NCBI GenBank assembly: GCA_963702055.1 | Contig: OY969702.1 | Coordinates: forward strand, 434,001-498,000 | Reading direction: 5' to 3' | DNA from: CAWINX01 sp963702055 | Lineage (GTDB): Bacteria > Actinomycetota > Thermoleophilia > Solirubrobacterales > 70-9 | DNA: 64,000 nucleotides | Part shown: positions 52,501-61,544 of the stretch, piece by piece | Layout: the number at the start of each line of letters is the position of its first letter | How positions within the stretch are numbered: the first letter of the stretch is position 1 | Program-made: the position numbers and the translations under genes | Notes under the pieces: generated by a model | What the model was told of the DNA's origin: nothing | Seen by the model: the letters and a program-made list of their open reading frames with translations, nothing else | The model's database searches: none

Positions 52501-53448
52501 ATGCGCATCGTCGTCACAGGAGCCGCCGGATTCATCGGCTCGCACCTCAGCGCTCGCCTCTTGGACGAGGGCCATTCGGTGGTCGGCGTTGACTGCTTCT
52601 CCGACTACTACGATCCCGGCCGAAAGCGAGACAACCTCGCCGGCCTGCTCGATGCGGACGGATTCTCATTCGTCGATGGAGATCTGAACTCGCTTGATCT
52701 CGACGCCCTCCTTGAGGGAGTGGAGGTCGTCTTCCACCTCGCGGGGCAGCCAGGAGTACGCGCCAGCTGGGGATCTGAATTTGGCGTTTACCTCGACCAG
52801 AACGTGATGGCCACCCAGCGGCTGCTCGAGGCTGCAAAGGGACGCGACCTCGTCCGTTTCGTGTTCGCCTCCTCCTCGTCGATCTACGGCGACGCCGAGA
52901 GGTTTCCGACTGAAGAGACCGACGCGCCGCTACCGATCTCACCCTACGGCGTGACCAAGCTTGCGGCCGAGAACCTCTGCCGCCTCTACTGGTCCGGGTT
53001 TGGCGTGCCGGCGGTTTCGCTGCGCTATTTCACGATCTTCGGTCCGCGCCAGCGTCCCGATATGGCGTTTTCCCGTTTTATCGAGGCGACGCTCTCGGGG
53101 GCGGAGATCCCCGTCTTCGGCGACGGACTCCAAAAGCGCGATTTCACCTACGTGGCGGACGCCGTGTCCGCCACCGTCGCGGCAGCCGAACGAGGGGTGC
53201 CCGGGCAGGTCTATAACGTGGCCGGCGGCACTCACGCGACCGTGCTCGACGCAATCGAGATGATTGGGCGGCTGTCCGGAATCCCCCCTCGGGTTGAGTA
53301 CCAATCGGCGATGAAGGGGGATGCTCGCATGACCGGAGCGAACACGGACAAGGCCCGCCGTGACCTTGGGTTCGTCCCGGCCGTGGACCTGGAAGACGGG
53401 CTCGCGATGCAGCTTGAATGGGTTCAGGCCCAGCGCGGGGAGGACTAG
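52501..53448 (+). CDS. NAD-dependent epimerase (UDP-glucose/glucuronate 4-epimerase-like)
   Basis: Extended short-chain dehydrogenase of 315 residues. The N-terminus is MRIVVTGAAGFIGSHLSARL; the substrate region is FSDYYDPGRKRDNLAGLL, as in uronate epimerases, and the active site is SSSSIYG with YGVTK. RQRPDMAFSRFIEATLSGAE and FTYVADAVSA follow. It could supply UDP-galactose or UDP-galacturonate; which one is not decidable by eye. The start is ATG 52501, four bases after the nucleotidyltransferase stop. Confidence 0.9.
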   Translation: MRIVVTGAAGFIGSHLSARLLDEGHSVVGVDCFSDYYDPGRKRDNLAGLLDADGFSFVDGDLNSLDLDALLEGVEVVFHLAGQPGVRASWGSEFGVYLDQNVMATQRLLEAAKGRDLVRFVFASSSSIYGDAERFPTEETDAPLPISPYGVTKLAAENLCRLYWSGFGVPAVSLRYFTIFGPRQRPDMAFSRFIEATLSGAEIPVFGDGLQKRDFTYVADAVSATVAAAERGVPGQVYNVAGGTHATVLDAIEMIGRLSGIPPRVEYQSAMKGDARMTGANTDKARRDLGFVPAVDLEDGLAMQLEWVQAQRGED

Positions 53449-54588
53449 GTGGGCGCCGGGAGGCGCGACGTCGCTGTCTATGCGCCGGCCGCAGCGGGCT
53501 TTTACGAACGAGGGGGAACCGATCCCGGCGCCGGCTGGGGCGGGGCGGAGGTTCAGGTCGCGATGCTCTCGGCTGAGCTTGCGATTCGCGGGTTGCGTGT
53601 GGCTCACGTCGTCCACCCGGTTGAAGACTTACGCCCGGGCGGCGTTGCCGGGCTCGAGGTGATCGAACGACAGCCTCACCACGGCGAGGGAGGGATCGCC
53701 GGCCCGAGGCGTGAGTTTCGAGCAGTCTGGGCCTCATTGGCGGAGGCCGACGCCGAGGTGTACGTGATTCGCAAGGGGGGTGGGCACGTCATTCCTGCTG
53801 TCGCCTTTTGTCGGCTCCACCGGCGCAAGTTCGTGCTCTCGGCGTCCAACGACCTCGACTTCGTCTTCGATCGTCCCGACCGGTCGCACAAAGTCCTGGC
53901 GATGTACCGGCGGGCATTGCGCCATGTCGACGCCGTCGTGGTTCAAAGCCAAGCCCAGATCGAGATGGCCCGCGCCAACGTGAGGCCGTCAACCGAGGTC
54001 GAGCTGATTCCAAGCTTTGCCGAGGCGGCGGATCCGGTCACCGATTCGCCTGACAAGTTCCTCTGGGCGGGGCGATTGGTCGACTACAAGCAGCCCCTCC
54101 GTTACCTTGAGCTCGCTCGAGCGGTGCCCGAGGCGACGTTTGTGATGGTGGGAGTGCCAACGAGCGAAACCTCACAAGAGCTCCTGAGTGCAGTTCATGC
54201 CGAAGCAAACGCGCTGCCGAACGTCGAGCTTCTGGGTGCCGTGCCCCGCAGTGAGATCTTGGGACTTGTCGAGCGAAGCGCCGCGATCGTTTCGACCTCG
54301 ACCTACGAGGGAATGCCGAACGTCTTCCTCGAAGCGTGGGCAAGGGGCGTTCCGGCGCTGACTCTCGACTTCGACCCCGACGGGCTGGTCGGCGACGGCC
54401 TCGGCACCGCTGCGGGCAACGACTTCTCCCGCTTCGTCGAAGGGGCTAAGTCGTTGTGGCGCGATCCGGGCCTTCGCGCCGAGTACGGTGAGGCCGCGCG
54501 TCGCTACGTCCTGCGAGCCCACGACCTCGGTATCGTCGCGAATCTCTGGGAACGCCTGATTCGAAGGCTTCTGCCCGAGGTGGACTGA
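53449..54588 (+). CDS. Family 4-type glycosyltransferase
   Basis: GT-B glycosyltransferase of 379 residues. The N-terminal domain has GWGGAEVQVAMLSAELAIRG, a common GT4 acceptor-side motif. The donor domain shows KFLWAGRLVDYKQPLRYLEL and STYEGMPNVFLEAWARGVPA, with the E-x7-E pattern (Glu in YEG and Glu in LEAW). The GTG start follows the epimerase stop directly, so the genes from 50734 to 54588 form one tight operon. Donor and acceptor unknown. Confidence 0.9.
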   Translation: MGAGRRDVAVYAPAAAGFYERGGTDPGAGWGGAEVQVAMLSAELAIRGLRVAHVVHPVEDLRPGGVAGLEVIERQPHHGEGGIAGPRREFRAVWASLAEADAEVYVIRKGGGHVIPAVAFCRLHRRKFVLSASNDLDFVFDRPDRSHKVLAMYRRALRHVDAVVVQSQAQIEMARANVRPSTEVELIPSFAEAADPVTDSPDKFLWAGRLVDYKQPLRYLELARAVPEATFVMVGVPTSETSQELLSAVHAEANALPNVELLGAVPRSEILGLVERSAAIVSTSTYEGMPNVFLEAWARGVPALTLDFDPDGLVGDGLGTAAGNDFSRFVEGAKSLWRDPGLRAEYGEAARRYVLRAHDLGIVANLWERLIRRLLPEVD

Positions 54589-54615
54589 GAGCTAGAGGCC
54601 GGGCGTACGATCGTC

Positions 54616-56136
54616 TTAGGCGGCGTTCGTCCCTGGTGAAATGACCTTGCGGAGACGCGCGACCATGACTCGACCATGTCGCAGTTCCTCGGTGGTGACT
54701 TCTCGCGTTGCTATCAGAACGACTCCGTAGGCGGACACAGCGCCTAAGGTGCCCGCGACCCAGTCGAAGGCCGAGAGATTTGACGTTCCGAATGCGAAGA
54801 GCACGGCGCCTGCGGCACTTGCGGCCAACAGCGCTCGCCCGCAGGTCAGGCCAAGCCGCTTCGCCGGAAGCCCGAGTTCGCGCCGCAGGATAAGGACGTG
54901 CGCCGGCAGATAGAGGAGAAACGCTGCAAGCGAGCCGACAACGCCACCGACGATCCCGATGCGCGGAATCAGCCATATGTCGACCGCAAAGTTGATGAGC
55001 ACCGCGCCGATCGCGATGAAGATCCTCTGCCTGGCGTGACCTAGGTAGTTCACGCCGATCGCGAACAGGGGGGCGATTCCCGCCAGGACGACGTAGGGCG
55101 CGAATGCGCGCAGCACGGGGATGGAGCCGTCATAGCTGCTGCCGAGGGCCAGTTGCGTTATCGGCTCAGCCCAGACCAAGATCGGCGTGGCGAGCAAGAG
55201 TTGCAGGATGATCGCGACGCGGGTAGCCCCCCAGAAGGAATCCGCATTGGGTTTAGTGTCGACGCCCCCCGCCAGCAGGGGGGCGAACCCGGTTGCCAGC
55301 GCGAGCACCCCGAAGCTGAGGAAGGAGACAAGTCGGCTCGGCGCGTCGAAGAGCCCGGCGGCGCTGGTACCCAGGTAGGCGCTGATGATGAGCACGTCGA
55401 GCCGGTTGAACAAGGTCATCACTCCGTCGATGACGAGCAAGGCCGTCCCGTACCGGGCGATGGCGCGAAGGCCGGGGCCCAGACCGGGTTGCCTCTTCAG
55501 CGGGGGGCCGAAACGGCGCGCGGTGATCAGGATGGCGAATACGGCGGCGACGCCAAAGCCGGCTGCGCGACCGAAGGCCGCACCGGTCGCCCCGGCGCCA
55601 AGGAGGACAACGACCACGCTCGAGCCGGTCTCGACCACGTTTTCGACGAACGTGTACTGAAGCGAGACGGAGACCCTGCCGAGGGCTTCGGTCCAGCCGA
55701 GGGTGAGCGCTCCGATGTTTTGGGCGAAGACGGCGATCGCCGTGTAGCGAATCGGTGCCGCCAGCCCCGGCGAGCTATAGGCGTTGGCGATCGGCACGGC
55801 GGCTGCGAACAACGCCCCGCAAACGACGATCCCGGCGATCGACTTGATCCAAAGCGAGTCCGCGAGGATTGCCTGGACGGCTCGATGGTCGTCTTTGCGC
55901 TCAGCTACGAAACGCGCCGCCGAAAGGGAGACGCCAAGGTCGGCGGGGAATAGGGCAAGCGCCCCGATCCCGACCGCGACCGCGAAGATGCCGTAGTCGT
56001 CAGGCCCCAGGCGTCGAACGAGGAAAATCGCGAGCGCACCCGCAAAGGTCGCGCTCAGCAGCCTCATCGCAAGGGCATAGGCCGTGTTGCGAGTTGGGCT
56101 GTCGGGGCCGGCCTCCTCGCTTTTGTCGGTGTCCAT
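54616..56136 (-). CDS. Wzx-type polysaccharide flippase
   Basis: Membrane protein of 506 residues with about 14 helices, MATE/PST superfamily. It opens NTAYALAMRLLSATFAGALA and FLVRRLGPDDYGIFAVAVGI, as in most Wzx proteins. DVLIISAYLGTSAAGLFDAP and GSSYDGSIPVLRAFAPYVVL are further family-like blocks. It should flip undecaprenyl-linked repeat units to the outer face for polymerisation. ATG 56136 shares one base with the stop of the upstream glycosyltransferase on the same strand, so they are coupled. Confidence 0.9.
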   Translation of the reverse strand: MDTDKSEEAGPDSPTRNTAYALAMRLLSATFAGALAIFLVRRLGPDDYGIFAVAVGIGALALFPADLGVSLSAARFVAERKDDHRAVQAILADSLWIKSIAGIVVCGALFAAAVPIANAYSSPGLAAPIRYTAIAVFAQNIGALTLGWTEALGRVSVSLQYTFVENVVETGSSVVVVLLGAGATGAAFGRAAGFGVAAVFAILITARRFGPPLKRQPGLGPGLRAIARYGTALLVIDGVMTLFNRLDVLIISAYLGTSAAGLFDAPSRLVSFLSFGVLALATGFAPLLAGGVDTKPNADSFWGATRVAIILQLLLATPILVWAEPITQLALGSSYDGSIPVLRAFAPYVVLAGIAPLFAIGVNYLGHARQRIFIAIGAVLINFAVDIWLIPRIGIVGGVVGSLAAFLLYLPAHVLILRRELGLPAKRLGLTCGRALLAASAAGAVLFAFGTSNLSAFDWVAGTLGAVSAYGVVLIATREVTTEELRHGRVMVARLRKVISPGTNAA

Positions 56137-57308
56137 CAGGCGCTTGAGAACAGCGGGCGGCTGCCGGCAAGGGCGCTTTCGTAGTCCTCCATGATCCCCT
56201 CGGCAGCCGGCTCGAGCCCCAGGTTGTCTTTGATCCACTTGCGGGCCTCTCGACACTCGGCAAGCGCTTGCTCTCGGCCGCGTTCGAGAATTCCAAGTGC
56301 CGCATCGGCAACCCGTCCCGGGTCGCGCGGCACCACGTAGAGGGCGCCTATGTCCTCCGGCAGAAACCGATGCCCAGGAAGGTCGCTCGCAACCACCGGG
56401 GTTCCGGTGCAAAGAGACTCGAGGACCGAAAAGGGCATGCCCTCGCCCCTACTGGGGGCGAGAAAGACATCCGCCGCTCCGAAGAGCAGCTGGATCCGCT
56501 CGACGTGGCCGATGTCGAGCAGGGAATCGGTGAACCCGAGCGTGAGCGCTTCAGCGCGAGCGGGCTCGCCGCCGTGGTGAGCTACGGCAAGGACGTCTTC
56601 GTCCCGTTTGGCCGTGATCATCTGGGCGGCGGCGAGGAATGTGTCGCCGCCCTTGATCTTCCAGTCCCTGCTGAAGCTGAGCAAGACCGTCTCGTCGGGG
56701 GGAATACCGACTGCCCTGCGGGCTTCGAGGCGTTGGTCGGCATCGAGAAGGGGGAAGTCTTCTGCGTCAATCGGGCTGGGGAACACGCGGATCTTGCTCC
56801 TTGGTCCCAAGCGTCGCCCGAGGCCGTCGGCGATGTTTTGCGCCGGGCAGAGGATCTCATGAACTTCACGCCCGAAGGTGAGCATCTTCAAGGCGTTTGC
56901 GACCACCGCCCGCCGGTCCTCACTGAGCACGGTGTGGACGTGCCAGAAGACGATAACGCCAGGTCGCTTGCGGGCAGCGAGGACTGCTGGAACGTCGTAG
57001 CGAGTGAAGTGAGTGTGAACCACGGTTGGCACTGGCCGCTCGTCGAGCAAGTGACCGGTCCAGTGGGCAAGCTCGCGCCGGTTTGCGTCGGGGGGCGAGA
57101 TACGCGCGTCGACCCCGAGTTCGGCGAATTCGGGGAACCAAGATCTCCCCTGCGCCCCGTCGGGGAACACAGCGGTCGTTTCCCATCCTCGCGCAATGGC
57201 CAGCGCCAGGGTCTTCTTCACGAATGGAACGAACGAACCGGCATGCGGCGGCCAGTAGTCGGACATGAAAACCAGCCTGGCAACTGGCGATGGACGGGCT
57301 GATCTCAC
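56136..57308 (-). CDS. Family 4-type glycosyltransferase
   Basis: GT-B glycosyltransferase of about 390 residues. N-terminal domain: FMSDYWPPHAGSFVPFVKK and PTVVHTHFTRYDVPAVLAAR. Donor domain: LLSFSRDWKIKGGDTFLAAA and the E-x7-E-like APSRGEGMPFSVLESLCTGT (Glu in GEG, Glu in LES). I chose GTG 57308; TTG 57347 is also possible. It is cotranscribed with the flippase and diverges from the DUF4091-like gene across about 225 bases, in which I see no clear element. Confidence 0.88.
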   Translation of the reverse strand: MRSARPSPVARLVFMSDYWPPHAGSFVPFVKKTLALAIARGWETTAVFPDGAQGRSWFPEFAELGVDARISPPDANRRELAHWTGHLLDERPVPTVVHTHFTRYDVPAVLAARKRPGVIVFWHVHTVLSEDRRAVVANALKMLTFGREVHEILCPAQNIADGLGRRLGPRSKIRVFPSPIDAEDFPLLDADQRLEARRAVGIPPDETVLLSFSRDWKIKGGDTFLAAAQMITAKRDEDVLAVAHHGGEPARAEALTLGFTDSLLDIGHVERIQLLFGAADVFLAPSRGEGMPFSVLESLCTGTPVVASDLPGHRFLPEDIGALYVVPRDPGRVADAALGILERGREQALAECREARKWIKDNLGLEPAAEGIMEDYESALAGSRPLFSSA

Positions 57309-57532
57309 GTGTGAAGGACCGTGTCTCGATCTTGCGCTGACTGTCAAGGCTGGACCGTCGGCGCGATGAAGCGGGCCAGCAGCGACAAGCTACTCGCTGG
57401 CTCCGACGTCCACTCAAACCAGGCTCTGGACGGATGTCGTAGCCGGGAGCCGAGATTTCACGGCGCCTCCGCCGGCCACCGATACGCGGACTACCTCGAA
57501 CGACGGAAACCAAGTCGAAACGAGGGGTCCAA

Positions 57533-59821
57533 ATGGCCCGCAAATCTCGCAAAAACGAATCCTTCTCCAGCCGGCGCCTTCGCCGCGCCCTCGCTGTTGT
57601 CGCCGCTGCGGCCGCTTGCCTCGCGATCCTGCCGGCCTGCGCGGCCGCTTCGGGCGAGTCGGTGAGTGTCTACGGCTCGCTCGCGACCATCCGTCCCGAC
57701 CGGGCTCTGCCGGCTGGCGCAAGCACGAGCGCCTCGTTGATAGCGGCGAAGAACGAGTACCAGTCATTCCAGGTTGTGGTGACGGCGGGCAGCGATCTCG
57801 CGTCGGGCGTTCGAGTCGATCCAGGGGCAGCCCTCGTCGGCCCCGGGGGCGCGACGATTCCCGCCAACAACATCACGGTCTACCGAGAGGCGTACTACAA
57901 CGTCTCGACCCCATCTGACAACGAGGGTGGCGTCGGGCAGTGGCCGGACGTCCTAATCCCGGAGCGTGACGTCTACTACCACGAAGATCGCAACGCTTTT
58001 CCGGTGAATCTTCAGCCCGGCACCCAGGTCGTTGCCTGGGTTGACGTTCTCGTGCCCCAGGATGCCACCGCGGGCGAGTACAGCGGAACCTTTGAAGTTA
58101 AGGACCAGGGAGGCGTCGTCTCCACGGTCCCGGTCAGCGTTGACGTTCAGGACTTTCAGATTCCTTCCACCTCGACCCTCACGAGCTCTTTCCCGCTTAG
58201 CTCATACAAGCCCTGCACCGCCGAGACCGGGGACTACGGGTGCAACGGCAATGCCGACCAGAGTTGGCAGCTGGAGCGCTTGTACGCGGAGGCCGGACTC
58301 AACAACCGCGTGACGGTTTCCAATCCTTTCCCCGGTGTCTATGGCGACAGCGGCGCCCCCGATGCTCCGATCTCCGCAAGCGCAAAGGCCCGCTTCCAGC
58401 AATACATCCTGCCGCTGATCGACGGCACGGACACGGGCACGCAGCTGCCGGGTGCCAAACTCACCTCGCTGCTCGCCTTCGGAACATGCGCTCGATCCGG
58501 GTCGACTTGTCTGAGCGATTGGAAGCAGCTCGCCGAGCAATATGGATTCAGCGACCGTTTCTACATCCTGCTCTGCGACGAGCCCTATGCCAACGCCAGT
58601 CTCTGGAACAGCGAGTGCAAGCCCAACGCGAGCCGGGTCGACCAGACGTGGCCCGGGGTCCACCGTCTCGTGACGACGAACATCGGTGACGTGAACTCGC
58701 ACTCCGCGACCGGGGCAGTCGACACCGTCGCGCCGGTCATCAATGACGTCGCCGGTCGCTCTGGCCCGCTTACCGGCAACCAGCGCCCAACGTACAACAG
58801 CTTCCTCGATCCGAGCAGCAACACTCCCGGCACGCCGGCCAATCAGATGTGGATGTACACATCGTGCCTCAGCTTCGGCTGCACGGGCGATGCCTCCACA
58901 TCACAGTGGGACGGATGGGCCGGCTATGCGATTGACGAGCCCGCCAGTCAAGCCGAAGCGATGGGCTGGCTGGCGTTCGCCTACGACGCTTCCGGAGAGT
59001 TCTACTACGACAGCGGGAACAAGCTCACCACGGCGTGGTCCGATCAGTATTACGCCGGTGGCAACGGTGACGGCACGCTCTTCTACCCGGGCACACCCAA
59101 CGGTGTCGGATCGAGCCTCCCGATTGGCGGTACCCATGAGATCCCAATTGAATCCCTCCGCCTGAAGCGGATCCGCGACGGGCGTGAGGCCTATGAGTAC
59201 CTTCATCTGGTCGATCAGCGCGGCGATCATGCCGCGGCGATGTCAATTGTCCAGGGACTGTTCGGCTCATTGGACTCCGCTACCCACAGCACAACCGTCA
59301 GCCAGGGACGAGTCGACACGGCTAGAGCGCAACTCGCCGGCTTGATCACAGGTACGACTCCTGTCGTCTCCGATCCGCCTGACTCTTTTACTACCCCTGC
59401 GGCGCCGGGAGACCAAGGGTCGGCGAACACGGGAACGGCGGCCGCGTTTGTTTCGGTTGCCAGAGGGGACGGTCAGGGCACGGCCTCGACACGGGCATCT
59501 TCTGGTCGCAGCGCACGGATCATCCGGGTCAAGGTTCCGCATACCGTCAAGGGACTTAGCCGAACTGGTGTACGCGCCCTGGTTCGTTGCACGGCTAGAT
59601 GTCGAGTGGAGCTGACTCCAACGGTCAGCCGACGGGCGGTGCATCGCCTCGGATTGCACACTTCAAAGATCGGTCGAGGGTCAGCTGAGATTGCTGCGTA
59701 TCGCACGCGCTGGGTGCGGGCGCCGATCGGGGGTGGCGTACGCCATCGGCTGGCACGCAGTAGAAACGTTGGCACCTTTCAGGTCAAGACTTTGATCCAT
59801 AGCCACGTCGTCGGCAACTGA
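57533..59821 (+). CDS. Secreted DUF4091-like protein (possible glycan hydrolase)
   Basis: Exported protein of 762 residues. The signal peptide (RALAVVAAAAACLAILPACA) ends near residue 40. Residues 50-210 form beta-sandwich domains with NEYQSFQVVVTAGSDLASGV and VDVLVPQDATAGEYSGTFEV. The 210-590 region resembles a TIM-barrel, with WQLERLYAEAGLNNRVT and FYILLCDEPYANA (a possible catalytic Asp-Glu). The DUF4091-type end IPIESLRLKRIRDGREAYEY closes it. The last 130 residues form a basic beta-rich module with two Cys. It may cleave or trim the local polysaccharide. Activity is inferred. Confidence 0.8.
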   Translation: MARKSRKNESFSSRRLRRALAVVAAAAACLAILPACAAASGESVSVYGSLATIRPDRALPAGASTSASLIAAKNEYQSFQVVVTAGSDLASGVRVDPGAALVGPGGATIPANNITVYREAYYNVSTPSDNEGGVGQWPDVLIPERDVYYHEDRNAFPVNLQPGTQVVAWVDVLVPQDATAGEYSGTFEVKDQGGVVSTVPVSVDVQDFQIPSTSTLTSSFPLSSYKPCTAETGDYGCNGNADQSWQLERLYAEAGLNNRVTVSNPFPGVYGDSGAPDAPISASAKARFQQYILPLIDGTDTGTQLPGAKLTSLLAFGTCARSGSTCLSDWKQLAEQYGFSDRFYILLCDEPYANASLWNSECKPNASRVDQTWPGVHRLVTTNIGDVNSHSATGAVDTVAPVINDVAGRSGPLTGNQRPTYNSFLDPSSNTPGTPANQMWMYTSCLSFGCTGDASTSQWDGWAGYAIDEPASQAEAMGWLAFAYDASGEFYYDSGNKLTTAWSDQYYAGGNGDGTLFYPGTPNGVGSSLPIGGTHEIPIESLRLKRIRDGREAYEYLHLVDQRGDHAAAMSIVQGLFGSLDSATHSTTVSQGRVDTARAQLAGLITGTTPVVSDPPDSFTTPAAPGDQGSANTGTAAAFVSVARGDGQGTASTRASSGRSARIIRVKVPHTVKGLSRTGVRALVRCTARCRVELTPTVSRRAVHRLGLHTSKIGRGSAEIAAYRTRWVRAPIGGGVRHRLARSRNVGTFQVKTLIHSHVVGN

Positions 59822-59844
59822 TCGACATGGAGAGGGCGCTTGGG

Positions 59845-61428
59845 TTAGGAACGGCTACGACCTAGACCGAGACGACTCCGACCGCCTTGATCTTCAAGGT
59901 CGCCTCCGCCCCCAGGAGTGACACTTGCCGCATGGTAGTGATATGCGCCTCGGGTTGGCCGGGAAGTACCGACCACGACGAAGCCGGTGGGTCGGACGTT
60001 ATTTTCGGCAAGCAACTCACCCAAGAGTCGGATTCTGTCAAGGCGGGTGTGGCCCAAACGCACGACGAGTAATACGTCATCAGCATGACGGGCCATTGGC
60101 AACGCGTCCACTACCTCTGGGAGGGGTGGAGAGTCGATGATGACGTAGTCGGCGAGACTGCGTGCCTGCTCGATCATCCTGTCTGCGGCTGGGATCGAAA
60201 ACAGCTCTGCGATCCAGCCGCCTTCGTAATCCGCGGCAAGAACGCGCAGATTGTTGCCGTAGAGCGGCGTAGGCACCAGGGCTTGGTCAAGGGTTACGTT
60301 TTCAATTAGCACGCCGACGACGCCGAAGTTGTCGATCTGGACGCCGAACAGATTGCCTAAAACTGGACGGCGTAGGTCGGCTTCGATCAAGATCACCCGT
60401 TTGCCTGCGGCAGCCAGTGAGCTGGCCAAGCTCGCGGCCGTGGTGGTCTTGCCCTCCGACACAGAAGCACCGGTCACCAAAATCACCCGCGGCTCGACTC
60501 TCCCCAGGCTGGCTCGGAGCGTTCGATAGGCCTCGCTGGAGACAGGCGAGAGTTCGCTGGGCCGAATGGGCCGATCGCTGGATCGGCCTTTCTCTCTTGG
60601 GATCCTGGCGAGAATCGGCAGGCTGTACGAGCGGCGCAGCTGGGCCTCACGACGAAGCCTGGGGTCAAGAGCCTGTGCCGCAAAGGCGGCGCCGATCCCC
60701 AGTACGAGGCCGCCGAGGATTCCGGCGGCAATGCTAAGCGCGACGCGAGGAGACGACGGTGATGTCGGCGTGTCGGCGAGCGTGAGCACGCTCAACTCGG
60801 GGTCCGGTGCTTTGCGAAGAGTCTGGCTTGCGGCAATGGTGGAACCGAGAGAGTCAGCGGCTGGCGAACCTGCGGGGGTGCGACTCAGCTGAGCCTCGAG
60901 CTGAGGGATCTGGGCATCGATGCGTTGATGCAAGCGCACCGTGCGGGTCTGCACGGTTGCGCGTGCGAAGGCATTGGCGAGATTGCGCGCAGCAATCGGC
61001 GAGGCCGCGGTGGCGGTGATTGAGACGATGTCAGCCTGAGCCAGGGGTGCTGCAGAAACCTTCGCGAGAAGCGAATTGGGGCTTTCGCCTGTCTTTAATA
61101 GCTGCTGGGCGGTCGCTGCGGTATCGAGATTCGTAGATAAGGCGGCGACGGTTTCGACGTTGCGAGTCGGGTCGACGGACTGGCTCATCAGGCCCAGGCT
61201 TGCCAGGGTCGGATCACTGCTGTTGACGGGGGTGACAAGCAGGCTCGACTGAGCTTGGTAGGCCTTGGGCGCCACGACGACATAGACGACGGCGATCAAG
61301 AGAGTCAGGCTCACGGTCAAAGCAATCAAGCCGAATCGCTCGCGCACCACTTCCACGTAGCGTTGAAGCCCCTCTTGCTCGGGAGGGGGCTTAAGCCAGT
61401 CGATGGCGGTGTGATTGTTCTTTGGCAT
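59845..61428 (-). CDS. Wzc-type polysaccharide co-polymerase / tyrosine autokinase
   Basis: Protein of 527 residues. The N-terminal chain-length determinant domain lies between two helices (about 35-52 and 240-258, LSIAAGILGGLVLGIGAAFA). The cytoplasmic kinase has Walker A GASVSEGKTTTA, Walker A' VILIEADLRRP and Walker B YVIIDSPPLPEVVDA. The C-terminal tail is Gly/Arg-rich with only two Tyr (GAYHYHA) in place of the usual Tyr cluster. It sets glycan chain length with the Wzy polymerase. It faces the DUF4091-like gene tail to tail. Confidence 0.9.
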   Translation of the reverse strand: MPKNNHTAIDWLKPPPEQEGLQRYVEVVRERFGLIALTVSLTLLIAVVYVVVAPKAYQAQSSLLVTPVNSSDPTLASLGLMSQSVDPTRNVETVAALSTNLDTAATAQQLLKTGESPNSLLAKVSAAPLAQADIVSITATAASPIAARNLANAFARATVQTRTVRLHQRIDAQIPQLEAQLSRTPAGSPAADSLGSTIAASQTLRKAPDPELSVLTLADTPTSPSSPRVALSIAAGILGGLVLGIGAAFAAQALDPRLRREAQLRRSYSLPILARIPREKGRSSDRPIRPSELSPVSSEAYRTLRASLGRVEPRVILVTGASVSEGKTTTAASLASSLAAAGKRVILIEADLRRPVLGNLFGVQIDNFGVVGVLIENVTLDQALVPTPLYGNNLRVLAADYEGGWIAELFSIPAADRMIEQARSLADYVIIDSPPLPEVVDALPMARHADDVLLVVRLGHTRLDRIRLLGELLAENNVRPTGFVVVGTSRPTRGAYHYHAASVTPGGGGDLEDQGGRSRLGLGRSRS

Positions 61429-61544
61429 TCGGAGAAGGGCTGGTCACTGCGAGGTTCGCGGCATGAAAGCGGCGTCCTGCCGAAACTGACCGCGACATTG
61501 TCGCAAGTGATCGCGACGACGCCGTTTGTGCGGACGCCGCGCGT

